From Litoreibacter roseus (GTDB lineage: Bacteria > Pseudomonadota > Alphaproteobacteria > Rhodobacterales > Rhodobacteraceae), in the NCBI RefSeq assembly GCF_009811795.1, contig NZ_BLJE01000005.1:163938-227937 (forward strand): 64,000 nt of DNA. Direction: 5' to 3'. Position 1 is the stretch's first letter. Each line of letters opens with the position of its first letter. Of the stretch, positions 36,381-44,790 are shown piece by piece. The notes beneath the pieces were generated by a model. It did no database searches. It saw only the letters and a program-made list of their open reading frames with translations, and was not told the origin of the DNA. Both the position numbers and the translations under genes were made by a program.

Positions 36381-37436
36381 ATGGACGATCTGAGTAACGC
36401 AAAACGCGTGGTGCGTGATTTCACGACCCGGTTTGATTTAGAAACAGCAGACGCACGGATTGATATCTGCGCGCAGCATTGCGCGGCAGACTACAGGTGG
36501 CGCGGGGTTCACCCGTTTCACGAACAGCCCGATGCGGCGGGTGCCATTCGGGCGTTCTGGTCCCCCTTCCTGACCTCTTTTTCAAACGTCCAACGTCGGG
36601 AAGATGTCTTTTTCGCAGGCCTTAATGATTGTGACGACCAGAGCTCTGTATGGACCTGCTCGATGGGGCACCTCATGGCGCTTTTCGATCACTCGTGGCT
36701 GGGTATCCCCGCCACGCGCAAGATCGCCATGCTCCCCTACGCGGAATTTCACCGGATCGAAAACGGCAAAATCGCAGAGACGGCTTTTTTCTGCGATATC
36801 CTGCGGGTCGCAGGACAAGCGGGCCTCTACCCGCTGCCGCAGCAAACCGCCGCTGATATGGTTAATCCCGGCCCGCGAACAAATGACGGTCTGCTTTTGG
36901 GACATCATGATCCCGCAGAGGGCGCCCAGACACTTGCGCTAGTCAACCGGATGGCCGCTGACATCTCCCGCGCAAACCGGCTGCTGAACGGTGAGATCGA
37001 GCTGACAAATTTCACCCCGCGAGACGAGTTGGCCGCCAACTGGCACGAGGATATGGCATGGTACGGCCCGACCGGCATCGGGGCGACCTACACAATCGAC
37101 CGGTATATCGAACAGCATCAGCAGCCGTTCCGCAAACATCTGGCAAACCGGATTTTTCACGGTCACGTCGCCCGAGTTGCGGAAGGCAACTATTGCGGTT
37201 TCTTCGGCTGGCCAAATCTGAGCGTCACGCCCATTGGCGGCTATATGGGTCTACCTGCGACGGGGAAACCTGCGCCCATGCGAGTGGTTGATGTGTACCG
37301 CCGCGACGGGGACAAGCTGGCGGAGAACTGGGTCTTTATTGATTTGCTGCATTGGCTGAACGTTCAGGGATTGGACGTACTGGGCCGGATTGCGGCGATG
37401 AACTCTGAAAATTTGATGCAAATACGCAGGGCCTGA
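36381..37436 (+). CDS. NTF2/SnoaL-like protein with two domains
   Basis: A 351-residue cytoplasmic protein that looks like a tandem of two SnoaL/NTF2-like alpha+beta barrels (about residues 5-155 and 190-345). Each has a conserved start such as HCAADYRWRGVHPFHE or WHEDMAWYGPTGIGATY and ends in a beta strand. Such proteins include polyketide cyclases, ester cyclases and dehydratases; the substrate cannot be told. ATG at 36381 was chosen over a TTG at 36372. It runs opposite to the flanking fab genes and so appears inserted into the fab region. Confidence 0.65.
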   Translation: MDDLSNAKRVVRDFTTRFDLETADARIDICAQHCAADYRWRGVHPFHEQPDAAGAIRAFWSPFLTSFSNVQRREDVFFAGLNDCDDQSSVWTCSMGHLMALFDHSWLGIPATRKIAMLPYAEFHRIENGKIAETAFFCDILRVAGQAGLYPLPQQTAADMVNPGPRTNDGLLLGHHDPAEGAQTLALVNRMAADISRANRLLNGEIELTNFTPRDELAANWHEDMAWYGPTGIGATYTIDRYIEQHQQPFRKHLANRIFHGHVARVAEGNYCGFFGWPNLSVTPIGGYMGLPATGKPAPMRVVDVYRRDGDKLAENWVFIDLLHWLNVQGLDVLGRIAAMNSENLMQIRRA

Positions 37437-37517
37437 AAACGGCTTGGCGAAGAGATCACACTGAAAATTAAGACCTGCCGCACCATCATGGGATGATTGT
37501 CTTTCATATGGTGACCC

Positions 37518-38417
37518 ATGTCGTCGTTCCGCACGCGCTTTGCTGGCTTGTTCATACTGCTCTTTCTGAGTGGGTGGACGACGTCTGCCGGGGCCGCCTG
37601 TCATTTCCTGCCTCACTTCTCGGAACTGGTACGAACGTCAGAGGCTGTGTTCAGTCCGGGTCACATCATTTCGGATGCGGATATCAAGCATCTGGATAAG
37701 CTTACCAGAGCGGTGGATCGCAAGCGGTTGCGGCAAGCGCTTGATCATCTGGGACAAGGGTACCGCTTTAGCGACGCCAGCTATTTTGTGTCGGATGTGA
37801 CTGTTCTGGTCTCTATCGGAACACGCAGTGGATCGCGGGCCGCCCAAGGCTACACCCAGCGCTCAGGTTTTCACGAACGACTTGGCCGAGTGTCTGAACT
37901 GGTGGCAAAGGCGTGTTCCGTCAGCCACCGCGTCACCCAGCGGCTCCAGCATCTGGCCAAGGTCTTGGCGGGCGGCAGCGAAACGCAGCCGGGCGGAACA
38001 GTACCGGAGGGCAAACCGGTTCTCTTTGCCTTGATCATTTTTGCAATATGCGTGTTCGGTCTGATTGTCGCCGGCGCCCTTTGGCTGGCACAGCGGTTCG
38101 GTTTTGTGAGCGGCGGACGCGGTCTGACTCGCGTATCCTTCAAAACGATCCTGAACATCGAGAACGCGGATGTTACCGTGACGCTCACAGGCATCGGAAA
38201 ATCCGGTGTGGATATCGAACCGCTCGCTTCCCTGTCACAAGACGCATTGGGAACGATCAATCTTGGCGGTGAAAGCGTCGTCGTGCGCGTGGAAGAACAT
38301 TCCAAGAAAGCGACGCATCTAAAGTTCCGCCAACCGCTGGGTGCTGACAAACTGGCGGAATATGTAGGATCGCTGTCCCCGCGCAAAGCGGCTGCCGGAA
38401 CAACGCAGCCAGCCTAG
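37518..38417 (+). CDS. secreted-anchored protein of unknown function
   Basis: A 299-residue protein with an N-terminal signal sequence (GLFILLFLSGWTTSAGA), a helical extracytoplasmic region (~30-170; RAVDRKRLRQALDHLGQGYRF), one membrane segment (~172-195; VLFALIIFAICVFGLIVAGA), and a beta-rich cytoplasmic C-terminal domain. That domain (ILNIENADVTVTLTGIGKSG to THLKFRQPL) faintly recalls PilZ but lacks the RxxxR motif, so I do not assign it. It lies 81 nt after the NTF2-like gene on the same strand, convergent with acpP. A sensor or signalling adaptor is a guess. Confidence 0.6.
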   Translation: MSSFRTRFAGLFILLFLSGWTTSAGAACHFLPHFSELVRTSEAVFSPGHIISDADIKHLDKLTRAVDRKRLRQALDHLGQGYRFSDASYFVSDVTVLVSIGTRSGSRAAQGYTQRSGFHERLGRVSELVAKACSVSHRVTQRLQHLAKVLAGGSETQPGGTVPEGKPVLFALIIFAICVFGLIVAGALWLAQRFGFVSGGRGLTRVSFKTILNIENADVTVTLTGIGKSGVDIEPLASLSQDALGTINLGGESVVVRVEEHSKKATHLKFRQPLGADKLAEYVGSLSPRKAAAGTTQPA

Positions 38418-38474
38418 CGGCACGGGACGTTTTGAAACGGACCACCTCACTGAAAACGAAGGCCCCAACGAAAA

Positions 38475-38500
38475 ACGGCACCCCGAACCTGAGATGCCGC
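38475..38500 (-). terminator. probable terminator after acpP
   Basis: On the minus strand GCGGCA and TGCCGT form the base of an imperfect stem around a large inner loop, followed by TTTTTC (38475-38470). It starts ~29 nt after the acpP stop. Confidence 0.5.
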
Positions 38501-38528
38501 TCTCCAAAACTGACTTAAGGAAAAAGGC

Positions 38529-38762
38529 TTACGCCGCTTCCTTGATGAATTTGACTGCATCACCAAATGTCTGGATCGTTTCCGCCGCGTCGTCGGGGAT
38601 TTCGATGCCAAATTCTTCTTCGAACGCCATTACCAGCTCAACTGTGTCCAAGCTGTCAGCGCCAAGATCGTCGATGAAGGAGGCGTTTTCAACGACCTTG
38701 TCTTCTTCCACGCCCAGGTGCTCGACAACGATCTTTTTCACGCGATCTGCGATGTCGCTCAT
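38529..38762 (-). CDS. acpP: acyl carrier protein
   Basis: A 77-residue acidic four-helix carrier for fatty acid synthesis. The phosphopantetheine Ser lies in [18 protein letters not shown]. It lies 174 nt after fabG. The spacer may carry its own promoter, since ACP is needed in large amounts. Confidence 0.97.
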   Translation of the reverse strand: MSDIADRVKKIVVEHLGVEEDKVVENASFIDDLGADSLDTVELVMAFEEEFGIEIPDDAAETIQTFGDAVKFIKEAA

Positions 38763-38936
38763 GATGAGGTTCCTTGTATTTTGATCGGGACTGTCCCGCT
38801 TGTGATGGTGGCCATTTGGCCTGTTATATGCCGCTCATGCGACTGCCAAAAGCCCGTGCCCCCAGCAAATCTGCGCCGCCTATAGCATACCAGATGGGGA
38901 ACGCAAACGCTTATGCAACCCCGGATATTTGTCCGC

Positions 38937-39674
38937 TCAAAGCATCGCCATACCGCCATTTACGTGCAAAGTGGTACCGGTAACATAACCCGCATCCATA
39001 CTTGCAAGATACCGGACAGCCGCCGCGATATCATCCGGCGCGCCCATGGCACCGGCAGGAATTTGCCCGAGGATCGCAGACTTCTGGTCATCCGTCAGCT
39101 TGTCTGTCATCGCAGTCGAGATGAACCCCGGCGCTACACAATTGACGGTAATGCCCCGGCTTGCGACCTCGTAGGCCAGCGATTTCGACATGCCAACCAT
39201 CCCCGCCTTGGAGGCCGCATAGTTGGCCTGACCGGGATTGCCTGTTGCGCCGACAACGCTGGTGATATTGACGATCCGCCCCCAGCGCGCCTTCATCATG
39301 CCGCGCATCACAGCTTTGCACAGCTTGAAGCTCGCCGTCAGGTTCACATTGATGACGCTCTGCCAATCCTCATCCGACATGCGCATAAACAAATTGTCGC
39401 GCGTGATCCCTGCGTTGTTCACGAGGATATCAACCGACCCCATCGCCTCGGCTGCCTGTTTCGGCAAAGCCTCGACGGCCTCCATATCACTGAGGTTGCA
39501 GGGCAACACATGAGCCCGATCTCCCAGTTCACCTGCAAGCGCCTCTAGCGGTTCAACCCGCGTGCCGGACAAGCCGACAACTGCGCCCGCGCCATGCAAG
39601 GCCGTCGCGATCGCGCCGCCAATACCGCCAGACGCCCCTGTAATCAGCGCCGTTTTTCCTGTCAGGTCCGTCAT
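38937..39674 (-). CDS. fabG: 3-oxoacyl-ACP reductase
   Basis: NADPH-dependent SDR reducing beta-ketoacyl-ACP. TGASGGIGGAIA is the Rossmann loop, NNAGITRDNLFMRM is the FabG-specific block, and YAASKAGMVGM holds the Tyr/Lys pair. ATG at 39674 gives the standard MTDLTGKTALITG start and 245 residues; earlier in-frame starts are possible. It is 39 nt after fabD and surely co-transcribed. Confidence 0.96.
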   Translation of the reverse strand: MTDLTGKTALITGASGGIGGAIATALHGAGAVVGLSGTRVEPLEALAGELGDRAHVLPCNLSDMEAVEALPKQAAEAMGSVDILVNNAGITRDNLFMRMSDEDWQSVINVNLTASFKLCKAVMRGMMKARWGRIVNITSVVGATGNPGQANYAASKAGMVGMSKSLAYEVASRGITVNCVAPGFISTAMTDKLTDDQKSAILGQIPAGAMGAPDDIAAAVRYLASMDAGYVTGTTLHVNGGMAML

Positions 39675-39713
39675 AAAATCCCGTGTCCTCATTCCGCTCA
39701 ATCAAAGGTTGGT

Positions 39714-40646
39714 TTACAGGCTGCCTGCCGCCGCCTTTACGTCATCGGCCGTGCCAACGGCCCGCGTCTCGACGCTGCGATCAATCCGGCGCACCATGCC
39801 GGACAGCGCCTTTCCAGCACCGATTTCCCACATCTCTGTCACACCCTGCCCGGCCATGTAGGCCACGCTCTCGCGCCAGCGTACCGCGCCTGTCACCTGC
39901 TCGACCAGCAAACTGAGCAGCGTCGCGGGATCACTGCAGGCCGACGCCCGCACGTTCGAGACGACAGGCACCTTGGGTTCCTCAAAATCCACGTGAGACA
40001 GCGCATCCGCCATGACACGCGCGGCCGGCTCCATAAGCGCACAGTGAAATGGCGCGCTGACAGGCAGCATCACCGCCCGCTTGGCCCCAGCTTCTTTTGC
40101 CAGATCGGCGGCACGCTCGACCGCGGCCTTATGGCCAGACACAACCACCTGCCCCGGATCGTTGTCATTTGCAGCCTGACAGACGTCCCCCTGGGCGGCC
40201 TTGTGCGCAATGTCCTGAACCGCATCGAACCCCAGTCCCAGAACAGCGGCCATCGCACCGACCCCCACGGGCACGGCCTCCTGCATGGCCTGCCCCCGCG
40301 TCCGCAGCAGCCGTGCGGTATCCTCGATAGACAGGGCGCCAGCGGCTGCCAATGCCGAGTATTCTCCCAGAGAATGACCCGCTACGAAAGACGCAGCATC
40401 AATCGTCACGCCCTCTGCCTCCAAGGCTGCCATTGCCGCCAGAGAGGTCGCCATCAGCGCGGGTTGGGCATTCTGGGTCAGGGTCAGCGTATCTGCGTCC
40501 CCCTCCCAAATAAGATCTGACAGCTTCTCGCCCAATGCATCGTCAACGCGGTCAAACACATCGCGTGCCGCCGGGTAGGCCTCAGCCAAGTCTTTGCCCA
40601 TACCAATCGTCTGTGCGCCCTGCCCCGGGAAAATAAATGCGCGCAT
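39714..40646 (-). CDS. fabD: malonyl-CoA:ACP transacylase
   Basis: Loads malonyl onto ACP. The nucleophile lies in GHSLGEYSALAAAG, FPGQGAQTIGMGKDL opens the protein, and SAPFHCALM holds the catalytic His. The length of 310 is standard. It is the first gene of the minus-strand fabD-fabG-acpP series and is divergent from the cytochrome b561-YceI gene. Confidence 0.96.
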   Translation of the reverse strand: MRAFIFPGQGAQTIGMGKDLAEAYPAARDVFDRVDDALGEKLSDLIWEGDADTLTLTQNAQPALMATSLAAMAALEAEGVTIDAASFVAGHSLGEYSALAAAGALSIEDTARLLRTRGQAMQEAVPVGVGAMAAVLGLGFDAVQDIAHKAAQGDVCQAANDNDPGQVVVSGHKAAVERAADLAKEAGAKRAVMLPVSAPFHCALMEPAARVMADALSHVDFEEPKVPVVSNVRASACSDPATLLSLLVEQVTGAVRWRESVAYMAGQGVTEMWEIGAGKALSGMVRRIDRSVETRAVGTADDVKAAAGSL

Positions 40647-40818
40647 GTGCCCCTCCGATATTTTGCGTTTTGTTAAGCTCTAGCGCCTTGCCCGGCGCCT
40701 CACAAGTGGAGCACCGCTCCGCAGACCTTGAACAGGACCTGTGCGCAATACAGGGCTTTCGAGCGCCGAGAAATACGTTACATCTTTGAAATCAAGCGCC
40801 ACAGACCGGGATCAGACC

Positions 40819-42024
40819 ATGCTCACAAACTCGCGCAGCACCTATGGCGGTGTGACGAAAACCTTCCACTGGCTCACAGCCTTACTGATCCTGACGCTGA
40901 TCCCTCTGGGCATCTACGCCAACGGTCTGCCCTATGAGACAGGTGAGCAATTGGCGTTCAAGGCGCAGGTGTTCTCCATCCATAAGACACTGGGTGTGAC
41001 CGTCTTTTTCGTGGCCTTGACCCGCATTCTCTGGGCAATCAGCCAGCCCAAGCCGGCCCCCTTGCACGGCGATCAGAAGGTTCAGCATTTTCTGGCGGAG
41101 ACAGTGCATTGGCTGCTCTACGCCTCGCTGATCGTGGTTCCGCTGTCCGGTTGGATTCATCACGCCGCAACCACGGGGTTCGCCCCGATCTGGTGGCCGT
41201 TCGGTCAATCCCTGCCTTTCGTACCGAAGGATGATGGCCTGGCCCATACCTTTGCCAGCCTGCATATCATTTTCGAGCGCGTTCTGTTGGTGGCGTTCCT
41301 CCTACATTTCGCGGGGGCGATGAAGCACCATGTCATCGACAAGGACGCAACGTTGCGTCGGATGCTCCCCGGCCGAACGGAACCGTCGGCGGAACTTGCA
41401 ATGCCGAAATCCTCCATGCTGCCCGTGGTCGGCGCGCTGGGCGCTTACGCTGTCGCACTGGTGATCGGGTCCAGTCTTGGACTGTTTGCATCCAAGGACG
41501 CGGATGCCCCGGCCGTGCCAACACTTGCGGCGGTCGAGACCGGCTGGCAGGTCACCGACGGCACACTTGGGATTTCGGTGACCCAGCTTGGCAGCGCTGT
41601 TGAAGGCGGATTTGAGGACTGGACCGCCGCGATCAATTTCTCCGAAGAGGCTGACGCAGATGGGCGCCACGGCGATGTGGAAGTCACGATTTCGATCCCG
41701 TCGCTTACTCTGGGATCGGTCACCTCCCAAGCGCTGGAGCCTGATTTCTTCGACGCAAACAGCTTCCAAACTGCGACCTTTACGGCCGATATCATGGCAG
41801 ATGGGGAGGCTTATGTGGCCGAGGGAACCCTGACGCTGAAAGGCAGCACCCAGCCCGTGACCCTGCCCTTCACACTGACCATCGACGGCGACACCGCGAC
41901 GATGTCCGGCCAAACGCAACTCAACCGCACGAACTACAACATCGGCGAAAGCTACCCCGACGAAAGCTCCGTTGCGTTCCCGGTGGATGTCACGGTGAAC
42001 CTGACGGCGGTCCGACAGGAATAG
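40819..42024 (+). CDS. cytochrome b561-YceI fusion protein
   Basis: A 401-residue two-domain protein. Residues ~10-190 are a four-helix cytochrome b561 membrane domain with haem-ligand His in KTFHWLTALL, FSIHKTLGVTVFF, AETVHWLLYA and LLHFAGAMKHH. A further membrane segment (GALGAYAVALVIGSSLG) leads to a periplasmic YceI lipocalin-like domain (~235-401), which binds isoprenoid lipids such as ubiquinone precursors. The pairing suggests quinone-linked electron transfer. ATG at 40819 was chosen because upstream codons do not match the family. A separate YceI gene lies nearby on the other strand. Confidence 0.85.
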   Translation: MLTNSRSTYGGVTKTFHWLTALLILTLIPLGIYANGLPYETGEQLAFKAQVFSIHKTLGVTVFFVALTRILWAISQPKPAPLHGDQKVQHFLAETVHWLLYASLIVVPLSGWIHHAATTGFAPIWWPFGQSLPFVPKDDGLAHTFASLHIIFERVLLVAFLLHFAGAMKHHVIDKDATLRRMLPGRTEPSAELAMPKSSMLPVVGALGAYAVALVIGSSLGLFASKDADAPAVPTLAAVETGWQVTDGTLGISVTQLGSAVEGGFEDWTAAINFSEEADADGRHGDVEVTISIPSLTLGSVTSQALEPDFFDANSFQTATFTADIMADGEAYVAEGTLTLKGSTQPVTLPFTLTIDGDTATMSGQTQLNRTNYNIGESYPDESSVAFPVDVTVNLTAVRQE

Positions 42025-42109
42025 CCTTTTGCTTTAATGTCCGCTTAGAGCCCAAACCCACGACCCTGAAGTATTGTCGGCCACGGTGGAAAATGCGATC
42101 CAAGCTTCC

Positions 42110-42493
42110 ATGATTGATTTCTATTCAACTGAGGCCGACTTCGAGGCAGAAATCACGATTCTCACAGCAGAACAGAGCGGTCGAAGAAGCGCTCCGCACA
42201 ACTTTATTCGGTGGGATTTTGGCTATGCCGAAGACAATTCGCTCGAACCGGAGCGCAACTTGGCTGCGACTATTTATATGATCTACCCTAATTTTTTGGA
42301 CGAATATGGCACACCTATCCAGAGAGGGATTCCGCTTTGTGGTACTTACAAAGCTCGGATGCACATAGTTGTCAAAGAGATGATGGAGGACCACCGGGAA
42401 CGGCTGTCAGTCGGGGTCAAATTCAACTGCCATGAAGGTAGTCGAGTAGTAGCGAGAGGTGTAGTAACTAGGCTATGCGCTATTTCGACTTAA
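42110..42493 (+). CDS. EF-Tu-domain-like hypothetical protein
   Basis: A ~127-residue protein with the pattern of stand-alone EF-Tu C-terminal-like beta-barrel proteins: DFEAEITILTAEQSGRRSAP, an internal FGYAED, and an end LSVGVKFNCHEGSRVVARGV. Its role is unknown. The start is uncertain: ATG 42110 has no good ribosome site, and in-frame GTG 42086 and TTG 42074 are alternatives. Its GC content is about 49%, clearly below its neighbours, with many A/T-ending codons, suggesting recent acquisition. Confidence 0.55.
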   Translation: MIDFYSTEADFEAEITILTAEQSGRRSAPHNFIRWDFGYAEDNSLEPERNLAATIYMIYPNFLDEYGTPIQRGIPLCGTYKARMHIVVKEMMEDHRERLSVGVKFNCHEGSRVVARGVVTRLCAIST

Positions 42494-42545
42494 CGGCAGC
42501 AAAGTCCGCTTTGCAGTTGTTCGCTAACCGCCCCAACCAAGCAGA

Positions 42546-42574
42546 GGGCCACCCGATTTGTCTTCGGGCGGCCC
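42546..42574. other. strong hairpin between EF-Tu-like ORF and yceI
   Basis: GGGCC-A-CCCGA (42546-42556) pairs with TCGGG-C-GGCCC (42564-42574) around TTTGTCT, ten pairs with one mismatch. There is no clear U-run on either strand. It lies downstream of both convergent genes, so it may end or stabilise both transcripts. Confidence 0.5.
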
Positions 42575-42594
42575 GGTCCTGAAGGTTAGACCTT

Positions 42595-43164
42595 CTACTC
42601 GGCTTTTTCAGCCTCGATAGAGATGGCGACCTCAATCTCGTCGCTGACGGCAGGCGCGAAGGCGCCGACGCCGAAGTCGCTGCGCTTCAGGGTCGTGGTG
42701 GCATCAAAGCCAAGCCATGCCTTGTTGCGCATCGGATGCTCGGCCGCCTTATTCAGGACGGCATCCAGAACGACCGATTGCGTGATGTCGTTCATGGTCA
42801 GGTCGCCCGTGATCAGGGCCGTGTTGTCGCCCGTCACTTCGATACCGGTCGAGGTGAAGGTCACCATGTCGCCTTCCTGGGCGCCGAAGAAGTCATCTGC
42901 CATAAAGTGCTCTTCGCGGGCTTCCCAGCCGGTGAACATGCTTTGAAGCGGCATGGATACGGTAACGGAAGAATTCGCGGGTTCGGCCTCGTCGAACATG
43001 ATCTCGCCCTCAAAGCCCGAGAACATGCCGTAGGTCGTCGAGAACCCCAGGTGATTGTAATTGAAAATCACCTGCGAGTGGCTGGCATCGAGCGTGTATT
43101 TCTCGGCGGCAAACGCGGTCGAGGCGGCGAGTGCCAGGCCAGCGGCCAAAGCGAAGGTCTTCAT
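42595..43164 (-). CDS. periplasmic YceI family protein
   Basis: A 189-residue YceI protein with signal peptide (FALAAGLALAASTAFAA) and lipocalin-like barrel (YTLDASHSQVIFNYNHLG, FSGFEGEIMFDE, RSDFGVG). Members bind long polyisoprenoids. The ATG at 43164 with AAAGGA upstream is clear; the frame is open far further up only as a shadow of the ribosomal genes. It probably works with the b561-YceI fusion. Confidence 0.9.
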   Translation of the reverse strand: MKTFALAAGLALAASTAFAAEKYTLDASHSQVIFNYNHLGFSTTYGMFSGFEGEIMFDEAEPANSSVTVSMPLQSMFTGWEAREEHFMADDFFGAQEGDMVTFTSTGIEVTGDNTALITGDLTMNDITQSVVLDAVLNKAAEHPMRNKAWLGFDATTTLKRSDFGVGAFAPAVSDEIEVAISIEAEKAE

Positions 43165-43449
43165 GATCTGTATCCTTTCAGACTGTGACGGTACGTAGCG
43201 TAACATCGTCTTCTTCCAGATAATGGCAATCCGCGATCCCTCAACAATTTGTGTGCGCAGACAGGGAGCACGCTGCGATAGGCCCTGCCGATGAGACGAA
43301 CCGGACAAGCGGGCTTGCATCGGGATACGGCCCAAGCTATACGCGCGCATCCTCCGTGACAGCTTTAATCGCGGTGCCCCTCGTGAACGGGTCGGAGGAC
43401 GTGTTGCCCGTTCTTTGAAGCACGCCTGAACATATGAAAAGGAATGCCC

Positions 43450-43800
43450 ATGCCGCTGTACGAGCATGTGTTTATTTCGCGTCAGGACCTTTCGAACACG
43501 CAAGCCGAAGGTCTGGTTGAACATTTTGGCACCGTCCTCAGCGACAATGGTGGCCAGGTTGTGGACACGGAATACTGGGGCCTCAAGACGATGGCCTACA
43601 AGATCAACAAGAACCGCAAGGGTCACTACGCGTTCATGCGCTCTGACGCACCCGCACCTGCCGTGCAGGAAATGGAACGCCTGATGCGTCTTCATGACGA
43701 CGTGATGCGTGTTTTGACCATCAAGGTCGACACCCACGAAGAAGGCCCCTCGGCTCAAATGCAAAAGCGTGACGACCGCGAACGTCGCCCGCGCAACTGA
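43450..43800 (+). CDS. rpsF: 30S ribosomal protein S6
   Basis: A 116-residue S6, starting [14 protein letters not shown], with [19 protein letters not shown] and a charged C-terminal tail. The second of two ATGs (43450) is spaced correctly from AAAAGGA. It heads rpsF-rpsR-rplI. Confidence 0.96.
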   Translation: MPLYEHVFISRQDLSNTQAEGLVEHFGTVLSDNGGQVVDTEYWGLKTMAYKINKNRKGHYAFMRSDAPAPAVQEMERLMRLHDDVMRVLTIKVDTHEEGPSAQMQKRDDRERRPRN

Positions 43801-43821
43801 TCTTTGGAAAGGACCTGATCC

Positions 43822-44049
43822 ATGGCTGCTAAACCATTTTTCCGCCGTCGCAAGTCTGACCCGTTTGCGGGCGACAACGCGCCGAAAATCGATTACAAAG
43901 ACACCCGTCTTCTGCAGCGCTACATCTCTGAGCGTGGCAAGATCGTTCCATCCCGTATCACGGCAGTCGGTGCCAAGAACCAAAGGGCTCTGGCCCGCGC
44001 GATCAAACGTGCTCGGTTCCTGGCCCTCCTGCCCTATGCTGTGAAGTAA
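43822..44049 (+). CDS. rpsR: 30S ribosomal protein S18
   Basis: A 75-residue S18 with [30 protein letters not shown] and the basic [17 protein letters not shown] end (here [20 protein letters not shown]). It binds S6 in the 30S platform. It sits between rpsF and rplI with short gaps. Confidence 0.96.
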   Translation: MAAKPFFRRRKSDPFAGDNAPKIDYKDTRLLQRYISERGKIVPSRITAVGAKNQRALARAIKRARFLALLPYAVK

Positions 44050-44059
44050 GGAGAGACCG

Positions 44060-44713
44060 ATGCAAGTCATCCTGCTTGAGCGCGTCGCGAAACTTGGCCA
44101 GATGGGCGAAGTCGTTGACGTCAAACCGGGTTACGCCCGCAACTTCCTCTTGCCACAGGGCAAGGCGATGAACGCGACTGACGCCAACATGGCGCAGTTC
44201 GAGGACCAGAAAGCGCAGCTTGAAGCACGCAACCTGGAAACCAAGAAAGAAGCGGACGCGCTGGCCGAGAAACTGAATGGCCAGCAGTTCATCGTGATCC
44301 GTCAGGCTTCTGACGCGGGGGCGCTCTATGGCTCCGTCACCACCCGTGACGCCGCCGACGCTGCAACCGAAGAAGGCTTCACAATTGAACGGGGTCAGGT
44401 TGTTCTCGACCGCCCGATCAAGGAGCTGGGTCTGCATGAGGTCATGGTGTCGCTTCACCCCGAGGTCGACGCGACCTTTACGCTGAACGTCGCACGGTCC
44501 AACGAGGAAGCGGAACTTCAGGCTTCCGGCAAATCCATTCAGGAATTGGCCGCCGAGGAAGAAGCTGAAGCCGAATTCGAGATCGCGGAACTGTTCGACG
44601 ATATCGGTGCGGCACAGCTTGATGAGCTGGAAACCGAATCCGAACAGCGCACTGGTGATCCTGCGGTTCAGGAAAAATCCGAACTGGACGAAAAGCTCGA
44701 CAACGAGAGCTGA
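44060..44713 (+). CDS. rplI: 50S ribosomal protein L9, extended C-terminus
   Basis: L9 with the N-terminal rRNA-binding domain ([30 protein letters not shown] split by normal spacing), the long central helix and the C-terminal domain ([15 protein letters not shown]). At 217 residues it is ~70 longer than the classic ~149. The extra C-terminal part is very acidic ([16 protein letters not shown]). A strong terminator follows. Confidence 0.95.
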   Translation: MQVILLERVAKLGQMGEVVDVKPGYARNFLLPQGKAMNATDANMAQFEDQKAQLEARNLETKKEADALAEKLNGQQFIVIRQASDAGALYGSVTTRDAADAATEEGFTIERGQVVLDRPIKELGLHEVMVSLHPEVDATFTLNVARSNEEAELQASGKSIQELAAEEEAEAEFEIAELFDDIGAAQLDELETESEQRTGDPAVQEKSELDEKLDNES

Positions 44714-44737
44714 TCGTCCCACGCAGTTCCAAACGCC

Positions 44738-44776
44738 AGAAGGCCGCAGCACTCTTGCCTGCGGCCTTCTTTTTTT
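44738..44776 (+). terminator. rho-independent terminator after rplI
   Basis: AGAAGGCCGCAG (44738-44749) pairs perfectly with CTGCGGCCTTCT (44759-44770), loop 9 nt, followed by TTTTTT. Its A-rich opposite flank is short, so it mainly serves the ribosomal operon. Confidence 0.9.
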
Positions 44777-44790
44777 GGATCGAACACAGC

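Noticed and set aside
36293..36397. 34-codon plus-strand ORF before the NTF2-like gene
   Set aside because: It overlaps the next start in another frame, lacks a ribosome site and has no distinctive composition.
43165..44124. Upstream extension of the yceI frame giving a 509-residue protein
   Set aside because: The extension runs antisense through rpsF and rpsR; the signal peptide and ribosome site fix the real start at 43164.
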